A stretch of DNA of 58,219 nucleotides from NCBI GenBank assembly GCA_000503195.1, contig AYSC01000026.1, forward strand, positions 1-58,219, written 5' to 3'. The DNA is from Blastomonas sp. CACIA14H2. Its GTDB lineage: Bacteria; Pseudomonadota; Alphaproteobacteria; Sphingomonadales; Sphingomonadaceae. Below are positions 32,996-40,237 of this stretch, piece after piece; position 1 is the stretch's first letter; each line of letters begins with the position of its first letter. A program made the position numbers and the translations under genes. The notes below the pieces were generated by a model. It made no database searches. It was not told the DNA's origin and worked only from the letters and a program-made list of their open reading frames with translations.

Positions 32996-33469
32996 CGTCG
33001 CATCATGACGCATTGCGCAATGTCTGCATGCCCGCTTCACCGGCCTAGGAGCGGACCGACTGCATGTGGCCCAGTCGCTGCCGTTGGTGAATGTCGCGTT
33101 TTGGAGTGGCCAGCTCTCACAGATCAATGTCACGAATGGTCGCGTTGTCGCCCCTCGAAGGTCGTCGAAGTGCAGCACTGCTGCATTTGGCATTCCCATC
33201 GTGACGCCCGTCCACACTCCGATTGGCACTGCTGACTTGCCCCGTGGGATACCGCGCTTTCAACTGATTCTGCGCCGCTGTCAGGAGCGCTCCGCGCGCG
33301 GACCTCTGTACGATTTCGATTGCCGTCAAGACTCTCGAGCTTCCTCCTTTTGGCGACCGATACCGAGATTTTCCTTCCTGGCATCTACCCACCCAGCACC
33401 GGTCTCTTCACGGGTTTGATCTGGCCGGGAACTGCTTCGCCTCGTCCACCTAGCCGCAACGGCGGGCTT
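32996..33469. other. Right border of the defence cargo; no gene
   Basis: About 470 bases without a convincing gene. Short minus-strand frames (32948-33229, 33117-33392) overlap the nuclease end or lack any family feature and a ribosome site. The junction between cargo and backbone is probably here, because the class 2 leader that belongs to the backbone starts at 33470. Confidence 0.45.
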
Positions 33470-33551
33470 GCGACTTTCTTCCCCTGACCTCCGGTCATTC
33501 CTCGCGAGACAAGAAACTCACCACCCACCGTCCTCCGCTGTCGCTTCGGCC
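33470..33551 (+). promoter_or_regulatory. Shared structured leader, class 2 (copy B)
   Basis: This is the partner of 19686-19767 and the same length. TTTCTT (33475-33480) can pair with AAGAAA (33511-33516), enclosing TGACC-TCC-GGTCA. CCTCGCGA, ACAAGAAA and TCCTCCGCTG are shared between copies. The next gene begins 90 bases downstream. Confidence 0.6.
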
Positions 33552-33640
33552 GCAAGCGGTGCGGCGGTGTCCGTCCCGGCCTTTGGATCACCCATCGAGA
33601 CCGCAATCGGGCGGTTCGATCCAAGGAAAGGAACTTCATC

Positions 33641-33970
33641 ATGGCAACCATCGGCACCTTCAAGAAGACGGCTTCGGGCGAATACACCGGCGAAATCGTC
33701 ACCCTCTCGGTTCAGGCCAAGGGCGTCCGCATCATCCCGCAGGACGCCCGTACCAACGACAACGCACCATCGCACCGGGTACTGGTCAACCGCGCCGAAA
33801 TCGGTGCCGCCTGGAGCAAGACCTCGAACGAAGGCCGCGACTATCTCGCCGTCAAGCTCGACGATCCCAGCTTCAACGCGCCGATCTACGCCAACCTCTT
33901 CGACGACGAGGGCGGCGAAACCTTCAGCCTCATCTGGTCGCGCCCGAACGGTCGCCGCAACGACGGCTGA
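33641..33970 (+). CDS. DUF736 domain protein (first copy)
   Basis: This 109-residue DUF736 protein has the opening IGTFKKTASGEYTGEIVTLS, the middle HRVLVNRAEIGAAWSK and the closing YLAVKLDDPSFNAPIYANL then FSLIWSRP. DUF736 proteins are small and abundant on alphaproteobacterial plasmids and conjugative elements. Their role is unknown, though single-strand-DNA-protein-like functions have been suggested from context. AGGAAAGGAA precedes the ATG. It is followed by a strong terminator, so it is a single-gene unit. A second, more divergent DUF736 gene lies at 37097. Confidence 0.92.
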   Translation: MATIGTFKKTASGEYTGEIVTLSVQAKGVRIIPQDARTNDNAPSHRVLVNRAEIGAAWSKTSNEGRDYLAVKLDDPSFNAPIYANLFDDEGGETFSLIWSRPNGRRNDG

Positions 33971-33980
33971 GCCAGCAGAC

Positions 33981-34010
33981 GCCCCGCCCGGACAACCGGG
34001 CGGGGCTCTT
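33981..34010 (+). terminator. Rho-independent terminator after DUF736
   Basis: GCCCCGCCCG (33981-33990) pairs with CGGGCGGGGC (33997-34006) around GACAAC, followed by TCTTTGC. It may also serve the convergent XRE gene, which ends at 34022. Confidence 0.85.
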
Positions 34011-34021
34011 TGCAATTTGAG

Positions 34022-34264
34022 CTACGCCATTCCGGTCGGATCGGAACCGTTGCCTTCGATCTTCGCGACGAGGTCGGACGGCTCAACCCCGAGCGGCGCG
34101 GCCAGATGGAACAGCGTCACCACCGTGGGGTTGCGACGTCCGCGCTCCAGATCGCTCACATATTGCTGGGTAAAGCCCGACATCTCAGCAAACTGCTCTT
34201 GCGTCAGCCCCTTGTCGCGCCGCAAACGCGCGAAGTTCAGTCCCACGAGGCGGCGCATGTCCAT
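34022..34264 (-). CDS. XRE-family transcriptional regulator
   Basis: This is an 80-residue repressor-like protein made almost entirely of one helix-turn-helix domain: LNFARLRRDKGLTQEQFAEM, SGFTQQYVSDLERGRRNPTV, then LAAPLGVEPSDLVA. It is likely a local repressor of element genes. Possible starts are GTG at 34273 and ATG at 34264 or 34258; none has a clear ribosome site. An inverted repeat ATACACC/GGTGTAT just upstream (34282-34317) could be its own operator. Confidence 0.82.
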   Translation of the reverse strand: MDMRRLVGLNFARLRRDKGLTQEQFAEMSGFTQQYVSDLERGRRNPTVVTLFHLAAPLGVEPSDLVAKIEGNGSDPTGMA

Positions 34265-34281
34265 GCACGGCACGCTGGACG

Positions 34282-34317
34282 ATACACCCGATGAGGTTTA
34301 TCTCTTATAAGGTGTAT
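34282..34317 (-). promoter_or_regulatory. Candidate operator of the XRE gene
   Basis: ATACACC (34282-34288) and GGTGTAT (34311-34317) form an inverted repeat around an AT-rich spacer. On the minus strand the spacer has TTATAAG, a possible -10 box. The arrangement fits autorepression by the small regulator downstream. Confidence 0.45.
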
Positions 34318-34434
34318 TGGTCCGACTTGAGCTTCGGCGCTGCAAAAGGTTTGTTCAGCTATGCATGACTTGCAAGTATTTTCGCGCGGTAGTTCCGTTA
34401 TTGCAGGCGCGGGCAAGAGGGGGGATTCGCTGCC

Positions 34435-34704
34435 ATGAACTGCCGCTTCGACGACAGTGCGCCTGAGCTTCCGATAATTACGCCCTATGACGAGGCGCAC
34501 TTCACCGATTATCTCCGATTGCTGGACGCTGACGCCGACGGTGCCGATTGGCGAGAGGCGGTCGCGGTCATTTTCGACATCGATCCTGCCCGCGAACCGG
34601 AACGCGCCGAGCGCATGCACGCCACTCACCTGGCCCGCGCGCGGTGGATGACCGAGGTCGGCTATGCCCATCTGTTGGCGCGCGACGGCGAGCTAAGGCA
34701 TTAA
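34435..34704 (+). CDS. Small conserved conjugative-element protein
   Basis: This 89-residue acidic protein contains YDEAHFTDYLRLLDADADGA, DWREAVAVIFDIDP and HLARARWMTEVGYAHLLA. I know this motif set from small genes that sit directly upstream of DUF2285 genes on conjugative elements, as it does here. No catalytic motif is seen and its function is unknown. A G-run and AGG lie before the ATG at 34435. It probably forms an operon with the frameshifted DUF2285 gene. Confidence 0.78.
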   Translation: MNCRFDDSAPELPIITPYDEAHFTDYLRLLDADADGADWREAVAVIFDIDPAREPERAERMHATHLARARWMTEVGYAHLLARDGELRH

Positions 34705-34837
34705 CGTTTCGATCCATTTTGGCGAAACGTCAGCGCATCGCGTGCATGGCAGAATGCAGCTTTGACGCTTTTCGACGCGCGAGAGCATTGCCACGCTCTG
34801 GTCCGCGGGCCGCGATGGTCGCGGCCGGGAGACTGTC

Positions 34838-35621
34838 ATGCCCGGGTCGTCGAACAAGCGTACCAATGGCAGTGAGAAGGCAGCCGACACGCTCGGTCGC
34901 GCCGAACTCGCCGCCGAATTTCTGAAGCGCAACCGCAACTACCGCGCCGAACATACGCAGATGGAGCAGCAGATCGCGCGCGGATCGAGCGCACGCCAAG
35001 CCGCTGAAGCCGCATTCGCGCGGCGTTGGGGGTTGTCCTTTCGCCTATGCGCCGGGTCAGCTTGCCGACACAGTGATCTGGCGGCCCGAACTGACCGCCG
35101 TCACCGTCATTCTTGACGCCGCTCCAGAAGGGTTCAGCGACGCCAAAGCCGTCGATCCGCTGAAGCTCGGCGCGCTGCTGGCCGATCAGGCGGGGGTCGA
35201 GGGGCGGCATGTCATAGTGGCCGACCCGGACGGCGATCATTGGCTTTGGCTGCGCGATCCGAAGCCCGGCCAACCGCTGGCAGCGATCATCCCGCTCGAC
35301 AAGGATTTCTCGACGCGGGTGACGAGCCTGTTGCGGTTCCATCGCCGATTGTTCGGCAACCGATCGGGGCCACCGGCGCGCGGATGGCCGCTCAGCACCT
35401 ACCGGCAAGCACGGCTCGCCATGATGCTTCAGGCGCTCGATTTGCGCCTGTCGGGCGCGAGCTATCGCCAGATTGCCGCCGCCTTAGGCCGCGAAGATGA
35501 TGCCAAACTTCCCGCGACCGAATGGAAGACATCGGCCGGGCGGTCGTTCGTGATCCGGCTCGTCCGCGACGCCACAGCGCTGATGAATGGCGACTATCGC
35601 AAGCTGCTACGCATCCGCTGA
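34838..35621 (+). pseudogene. DUF2285-type regulator split by a frameshift
   Basis: The gene opens at 34838 with a short N-terminal part (AELAAEFLKRNRNYRAEH, a DUF6499-like segment) that runs to FARRWGLS. The family continues in another frame as FAYAPGQLADTVIW and the DUF2285 core WPLSTYRQARLAMMLQALDLRLSGASYRQIA. The change falls at about 35031-35040 (GGGGGTTGTCC). Removing one T there would give WGLPFAYAP. Intact members are transcription-regulator-like proteins of conjugative elements. It is either real decay or a homopolymer read error. If real, the element lacks this regulator unless another copy exists. Confidence 0.78.
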
Positions 35622-35747
35622 ATTGTCTTTCGCGGCCCCCGGGCAGGGGTGGTCACATCCCCGCGATCGCAAATCTTCATACTCCACCTGTCCGTCTGCG
35701 CTTCGTCATTCTCGCCTCCTGCCACCTCCGACCGCAGGAGCCCGACC

Positions 35748-36014
35748 TTGCCTGATACGACGCATAATCTGCCGCCCCGCTATCTCCGAACGCCGGAAGC
35801 CGCCCGCTTCTTGGGGCTATCCGGACGGACCCTGGAAAAGCACCGCTATTTCGGGACCGGGCCTGTCTATCGCCGCATCGGCGGAAGGGTGGTCTATTCG
35901 GTCGACGACCTTCAGGCCTGGGCCGATCTCGGCACCAAGCATTCGACCAGCGAGCCTGGCCAGAACGACCTGCTGCCGCGCGCCAATTCGCCGTTTGCGC
36001 GGAGTCGGCAATGA
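35748..36014 (+). CDS. AlpA/MerR-like helix-turn-helix protein
   Basis: This 88-residue protein has a winged helix of the excisionase/AlpA type: PRYLRTPEAARFLGLSGRTL, then EKHRYFGTGPVYRRIGGRVV and YSVDDLQAWADL. Such proteins bind DNA and often control excision or transfer genes of conjugative elements. The likely start is TTG at 35748, 8 bases after AGGAG. Its stop overlaps the DUF2840 start (ATGA), and the chain of overlaps continues to traF, so these form one operon. Confidence 0.85.
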   Translation: MPDTTHNLPPRYLRTPEAARFLGLSGRTLEKHRYFGTGPVYRRIGGRVVYSVDDLQAWADLGTKHSTSEPGQNDLLPRANSPFARSRQ

Positions 36015-36517
36015 CCGTCTCGCCACCAGATCAGCGACACGCCCGCCCGCGTCCCGACAACATGACCCACGTGCAACTGACGTGGATCGAGAAGCGGATG
36101 GAGCACTGGATCCGCTTCGGTCGGATCGCCAAGGACGAGATCGTCGATCGCCGGCGGCGCATCGTCAGCTTCCGTCCCGGCGCCATTTTCGCGTTCGTTC
36201 GCTGGTCCGCGAATGACTATGGCACGATCAGCTCGCGGATCGACATCGTACGTGCGGTCGGCGCGGGCGAACCGTTCACGACGCTGCCATTCGTGCAGCC
36301 CGGTGGCGACATCCTGCTCACCATCGAGGGCTGGCCAAAGGTCGCCCAGGTGCTCGGCCATATCGATGCGGTGGACAATGCAGGCGTCGATCCGTGCGAC
36401 GCTGCGCCAGATCATTGGCGGCACGTCCACAACCGCATCCCCGCCGGACATCAGCCCCGCGACTATACGATGGAGCGCCATCGGGCTTGGCTCAAGCGTC
36501 GGGAAATCGAAGGATGA
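36011..36517 (+). CDS. DUF2840 domain protein
   Basis: The 168-residue protein carries the DUF2840 pattern: HVQLTWIEKRMEHWIRFGR, FRPGAIFAFVRWSANDYGTI, SRIDIVRAV and the C-terminal RDYTMERHRAWLKRR. The family is restricted to conjugative elements and always sits beside the TraF-like peptidase and relaxase genes. Its job in transfer is not known. Overlaps with both neighbours indicate coupled translation. Confidence 0.88.
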   Translation: MTVSPPDQRHARPRPDNMTHVQLTWIEKRMEHWIRFGRIAKDEIVDRRRRIVSFRPGAIFAFVRWSANDYGTISSRIDIVRAVGAGEPFTTLPFVQPGGDILLTIEGWPKVAQVLGHIDAVDNAGVDPCDAAPDHWRHVHNRIPAGHQPRDYTMERHRAWLKRREIEG

Positions 36518-37059
36518 CCCGCCGCCTTTACATCCGAGCGACCGCGGTTGCCGCCGCTTCATTCGCCCTGTCATTCGCGGCAATTGCGGTGACCGATCCG
36601 CTGCCACGCCTCGTCTGGAACGCCAGTGCGAGCGCACCGATCGGGCTATATCGGATACAGACACACCGCAATCCGCCGCTTGGTACGCTGGTCGCGATCG
36701 CGCCGCCGCCGCACCTTAGCCGCTGGATGGCGGCGCGCGGATATCTCGGTGAAAACGTACCACTGTTGAAGCATGTTGCCGCCAAGGCCGGGCAGCGCGT
36801 TTGCCGGATTGGCAATGTCGTAAGTGTCGATGGCCGACCTGCCGCAGTTGCTTTCATCCATGATCGCGCTGGCCGTCCGCTGCCTTTCTGGCGCGGCTGC
36901 CGGATGCTCAAAGCCGGGGAGCTGTTGCTGCTCAACCCGGCTCATCCAGACAGCTTAGACGGTCGCTATTTCGGCCCATTACGCGCGTCGACCGTGCTCG
37001 GCCGCGCGATCCCAATCCTCACCCGAACCACGCCCGACGCGCCGCTGACGTGGCGCTGA
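36514..37059 (+). CDS. traF: TraF-like S26-family signal peptidase
   Basis: This 181-residue membrane-anchored serine protease is of the conjugative TraF/LepB type. It has an N-terminal hydrophobic segment (AVAAASFALSFAAIAV). The catalytic Ser lies in ASASAPIGLYRI, and the Lys in VPLLKHVAAKAGQ. The C-terminal part contains LNPAHPDSLDGRYFGPL. In Trb-type systems TraF cyclises and matures the TrbC pilin, which is encoded further along this element. The start overlaps DUF2840 by ATGA. Confidence 0.9.
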   Translation: MTRRLYIRATAVAAASFALSFAAIAVTDPLPRLVWNASASAPIGLYRIQTHRNPPLGTLVAIAPPPHLSRWMAARGYLGENVPLLKHVAAKAGQRVCRIGNVVSVDGRPAAVAFIHDRAGRPLPFWRGCRMLKAGELLLLNPAHPDSLDGRYFGPLRASTVLGRAIPILTRTTPDAPLTWR

Positions 37060-37096
37060 CTTCCTGCCTCAAACTCCAACCTAAAGGACCATTCCC

Positions 37097-37432
37097 ATGC
37101 AGATCGGCAGCTTCATCCGCACCGACAAAGGCTTCGAAGGCGTCATCGAGACCGCGACGCTCGATATCCGTATCTCGCTCGTCCCGGCTGAGCCCGGCGG
37201 CGCCGACAAGGCACCTGATTGGCGCGTCCATCGCGGCAATGACGGCGAAGGGCCGGAAGTCGGCGCGGGCTGGAACGAGAGCGGCGAACGCGCGGGGGAT
37301 TACGTCTCGCTTCGCATCGACGATCCCAGCTTTGCGCAGCCGATCCGCGCCGCGCTGTTCCAGAATGCCAACGATCCGGCGTCGTGGTCGCTGCGCTGGA
37401 GCCGCCCGCGCAAGGCCCGGGAGCAGGACTGA
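37097..37432 (+). CDS. DUF736 domain protein (second copy)
   Basis: This 111-residue DUF736 protein has IGSFIRTDKGFEGVIETATL, then WRVHRGNDGEGPEVGAGW and LRIDDPSFAQPIRAALF, WSLRWSRP. It is clearly related to the copy at 33641 but has diverged widely, so they are old paralogues rather than a recent duplication. It lies between traF and the lytic transglycosylase gene, inside the transfer region, with 4 bases to the next start. The function is unknown. Confidence 0.9.
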   Translation: MQIGSFIRTDKGFEGVIETATLDIRISLVPAEPGGADKAPDWRVHRGNDGEGPEVGAGWNESGERAGDYVSLRIDDPSFAQPIRAALFQNANDPASWSLRWSRPRKAREQD

Positions 37433-37436
37433 ACCG

Positions 37437-38225
37437 ATGCGTCTTGTCGCGATCAATCAGTCATTGACTCTGCGTATGCGCGCCAAAGCGCTTGACGCGA
37501 CCGCACTTCTGGTCGCGTTGCCAATCGGCCTAGCACCGGCATTGGCGCAGGAATCGAACCCGCCGCCTGCGCCGTCCGCCGTCACTCATCCATATGCGCA
37601 GCATGTTGCTGACGCGGCGCGGCGGTTCGGCATTCCCGAAAATTGGATCTGGGCTGTCATGCGTGTCGAAAGTGCAGGCAATGCCCGCGCCATGTCGAGC
37701 GCTGGGGCGATGGGCCTGATGCAGATCATGCCCGGAACCTGGGCTCAGCTTCGTGCGCGCCATGGGCTCGGCACTGACCCGTTCGATGTGCGCGACAACA
37801 TCATGGCAGGCGCTGCCTATCTGCGAGAAATGTACAACCGCTACGGCAATGCGAGCGCAATGCTGGCGGCATACAACGCAGGTCCGGGGCGCTACGACGA
37901 CCACATTTCGCGTGGCCGCCCGCTGCCCGCCGAAACAGTCGCATATCTGGCGCGGCTTGGGTCCGTCACAGGCAGCGAAAGTGCCGTCGAAGTGGCTGTC
38001 GTCGCGCAGCCTGATCGCTTTGCGTGGCGTCGTTCGGCGCTGTTCGTTCGCTCGTCCGCAGCCACGTCCGACGCTGACTTGGCGCGACGCGAGAACGAAA
38101 TTGCCGCCGCCGATAAACCAACCTCCGAATCCGGAGCCGGCAATTCGTCACCACCCAGTCCGCCGACTGAAACACCGATCGACAGCATCTTCGTTCCCCG
38201 CGCTGGCGCGGGTCGACCGCAATGA
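37437..38225 (+). CDS. Lytic transglycosylase (transfer-associated)
   Basis: The 262-residue exported protein has a signal-like hydrophobic segment (LLVALPIGLAPALA). A goose-type SLT domain follows: IPENWIWAVMRVESAGNARA (catalytic Glu), SSAGAMGLMQIMPGTW, DPFDVRDNIMAGAAYLREMY and MLAAYNAGPGRYDD. It should open peptidoglycan locally for secretion-channel assembly. The last 80 residues are low-complexity and Ser/Pro-rich. It starts 4 bases after DUF736. Confidence 0.92.
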   Translation: MRLVAINQSLTLRMRAKALDATALLVALPIGLAPALAQESNPPPAPSAVTHPYAQHVADAARRFGIPENWIWAVMRVESAGNARAMSSAGAMGLMQIMPGTWAQLRARHGLGTDPFDVRDNIMAGAAYLREMYNRYGNASAMLAAYNAGPGRYDDHISRGRPLPAETVAYLARLGSVTGSESAVEVAVVAQPDRFAWRRSALFVRSSAATSDADLARRENEIAAADKPTSESGAGNSSPPSPPTETPIDSIFVPRAGAGRPQ

Positions 38226-38463
38226 TCGCCGCCGTGACCAGAGGGCTCGCCAGAGAGGAACTGAGGAGGGAGCAGGGAGTAAAGTGCCTGAGAAGACGAT
38301 TGCAAGATACAAGCCGCACCCCGTTTCGCCGGAAAACCATTGGTTTTCCGTGGCTTCATATGGGGGCGTCGGTCGACGAGCGTGCCGCTCGGAAGAAAAA
38401 AGCCAGCAATTTCAACGTATCTAATGGCACCACGCGCCTTTCCGGCCAGGAATCGGCGAGGCC
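38226..38463. other. Candidate oriT region upstream of the relaxase
   Basis: The 238-base gap between the transglycosylase and relaxase genes contains a 19-base palindrome, GGAAAACCA-T-TGGTTTTCC (38331-38349), and an unusually AT-richer part around 38395-38425. Origins of transfer usually lie beside the relaxase gene and carry such repeats. A short frame here (38222-38467) has no family signal. No nick site can be assigned. Confidence 0.5.
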
Positions 38464-40221
38464 ATGAGCGAGGACAGCGACTTCCGCATCCGGCCGGGCA
38501 AGGCCAAGCGCAGCAAGGCCCATGGCCGCCATGCACGCGGTCTCGTGGCCGAGGTTCTCCGTGTCGCCGCGCTCCATGGCTGGACGAAGCGCGCAGGCTG
38601 GGGCGGACCGCGTCGCCGTGGCCAGTCGAGCTTCGGGAAAGGCCGCACCGCGTTCGCGCGCAGCCGCCTGTTCAGCTCCGGCCGGCGTGTGCTGGTGAAG
38701 GCACTGCCGGTACGTCATCGCATTGGCGGGCGGCGCGCTGTGCCATTGTCTGCGCACATCGCCTATTTGAAGCGTGAAGGCGTCACCCGTCACGGCGCGC
38801 CGACGCAGATGTTCGACGCCGAGTCCGACCGCGCTGACGACCGCGCTTTCGCCGAGCGGTGCAAGGATGACCGACACCATTTCCGCATCATCGTCTCGCC
38901 CGAAGATGCGGCAGAGCTCACTGATCTCCGCGAATACACACGCGACCTTATCCGCCAGATGGAGGCCGACCTCGGCACACGGCTGGAATGGGTCGGGGTC
39001 GATCACTGGAACACCGACAACCCGCATGTCCATCTGCTTGTACGCGGGCAGTCCGATCAAGGGACCGATCTCGTCATCTCCCGCGACTACATCAGCCACA
39101 ACCTGCGTTCGCGCGCCGAGGAACTGGCGTTCGCCGAGTTGGGGCCAAAGCCCGAGCACGAAGTTCAGCGTGCCCTCGACCGCGACGTTACGGCGGAACG
39201 CTGGACCCGACTGGACATTGAGATCGGCCGCGCTGCGGACGAGTTGGGCGTCATCGACCTGCGGCCCAAACGGCCCGGTCCCGACGATCCACAGCTCCGC
39301 CGGCTGATGGTCGGCCGCCTGCAGCATCTCGAGAAGATGGGGCTTGCTGCCGAAGGCGAGCCCGGACAGTGGGCGGTAGCGGAAAGTGCGCAAACCAAGC
39401 TGCGCGAACTCGGTCACCGCGGCGACATCATCCGGACCATCGGCAACGCGCTCAAGCATCGTGGGCAGGAGCGCCCGCTCGACAGCTACGCCGTCGTGGG
39501 CGGCCCGCCCGAAAAGCCGATCGTCGGCCGGCTGATCGACAAGGGGTTGCACGATGAGCTGACCGGCACGGCCTATGCCGTGATCGACGGCACGGACGGC
39601 CGCACCCACCATGTGCAGTTACCCGGCATCGAGGCGCTGAACACCAGCCCCCCGCTTGACGGCATCGTCGAGGTCCGCGCGATCGGCAGACAGGGCGAGC
39701 CGAAGCCAACGCTGATCCTCGCGGTCCGATCGGATCTGGATTTGTCCGCACAGGCGAAAGCGCACGGCGCAACCTGGCTTGACCATAGACTGATCGAGCG
39801 CGGCGTCGGCATCGCGGACGGTGGGTTCGGCGCGGAAGTACGCCGCGCTATGGACGCCCGCACCGACCATCTCGTCCGGGACGGGCTGGCCCGGCGCTTC
39901 GGCGAACGGACGGTTTTCGAGCGCGGGATGCTCGACACGCTGCGCAAGCGCGAGCTGGACGCCGTTGGCGCGAAGATCGCTGGCGAGACCGAGCTGGCCT
40001 ACCGACCGACGCAGACGGGCGAGAAGGTGGCCGGCGTCGTCCGCCAGCGGCTCGCACTCGCGTCTGGCCGCTTCGCCATGATCGATGACGGCCTGGGGTT
40101 CCGCCTCGTGCCCTGGGCAAGCAGCCTCGAACAGCAACTCGGCCGTCAGGTGTCCGGCGTCATGCGCGCTTGCGGCGGCATCGACTGGGCACTGGGCCGC
40201 AAGCGCGGCCTCGGCCTCTGA
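38464..40221 (+). CDS. Relaxase/mobilisation nuclease (VirD2-like, DUF3363)
   Basis: This 585-residue DNA relaxase nicks oriT and pilots the strand in conjugation. The candidate catalytic Tyr is Tyr101 in LSAHIAYLKREGVTRHG. The metal-binding motif is NPHVHLLVRG (HxH), and DRHHFRIIVSPEDA is a further conserved segment. The basic N-terminus may bind DNA. The C-terminal two thirds match the DUF3363 region common to alphaproteobacterial conjugative elements. TraG follows 16 bases downstream, and the candidate oriT lies just upstream. Confidence 0.9.
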   Translation: MSEDSDFRIRPGKAKRSKAHGRHARGLVAEVLRVAALHGWTKRAGWGGPRRRGQSSFGKGRTAFARSRLFSSGRRVLVKALPVRHRIGGRRAVPLSAHIAYLKREGVTRHGAPTQMFDAESDRADDRAFAERCKDDRHHFRIIVSPEDAAELTDLREYTRDLIRQMEADLGTRLEWVGVDHWNTDNPHVHLLVRGQSDQGTDLVISRDYISHNLRSRAEELAFAELGPKPEHEVQRALDRDVTAERWTRLDIEIGRAADELGVIDLRPKRPGPDDPQLRRLMVGRLQHLEKMGLAAEGEPGQWAVAESAQTKLRELGHRGDIIRTIGNALKHRGQERPLDSYAVVGGPPEKPIVGRLIDKGLHDELTGTAYAVIDGTDGRTHHVQLPGIEALNTSPPLDGIVEVRAIGRQGEPKPTLILAVRSDLDLSAQAKAHGATWLDHRLIERGVGIADGGFGAEVRRAMDARTDHLVRDGLARRFGERTVFERGMLDTLRKRELDAVGAKIAGETELAYRPTQTGEKVAGVVRQRLALASGRFAMIDDGLGFRLVPWASSLEQQLGRQVSGVMRACGGIDWALGRKRGLGL

Positions 40222-40237
40222 CCGGAAGGAGACTTCA

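Noticed and set aside
38222-38467. Possible 81-residue gene before the relaxase
   Set aside because: No ribosome site or family signal, and it covers the candidate oriT palindrome.
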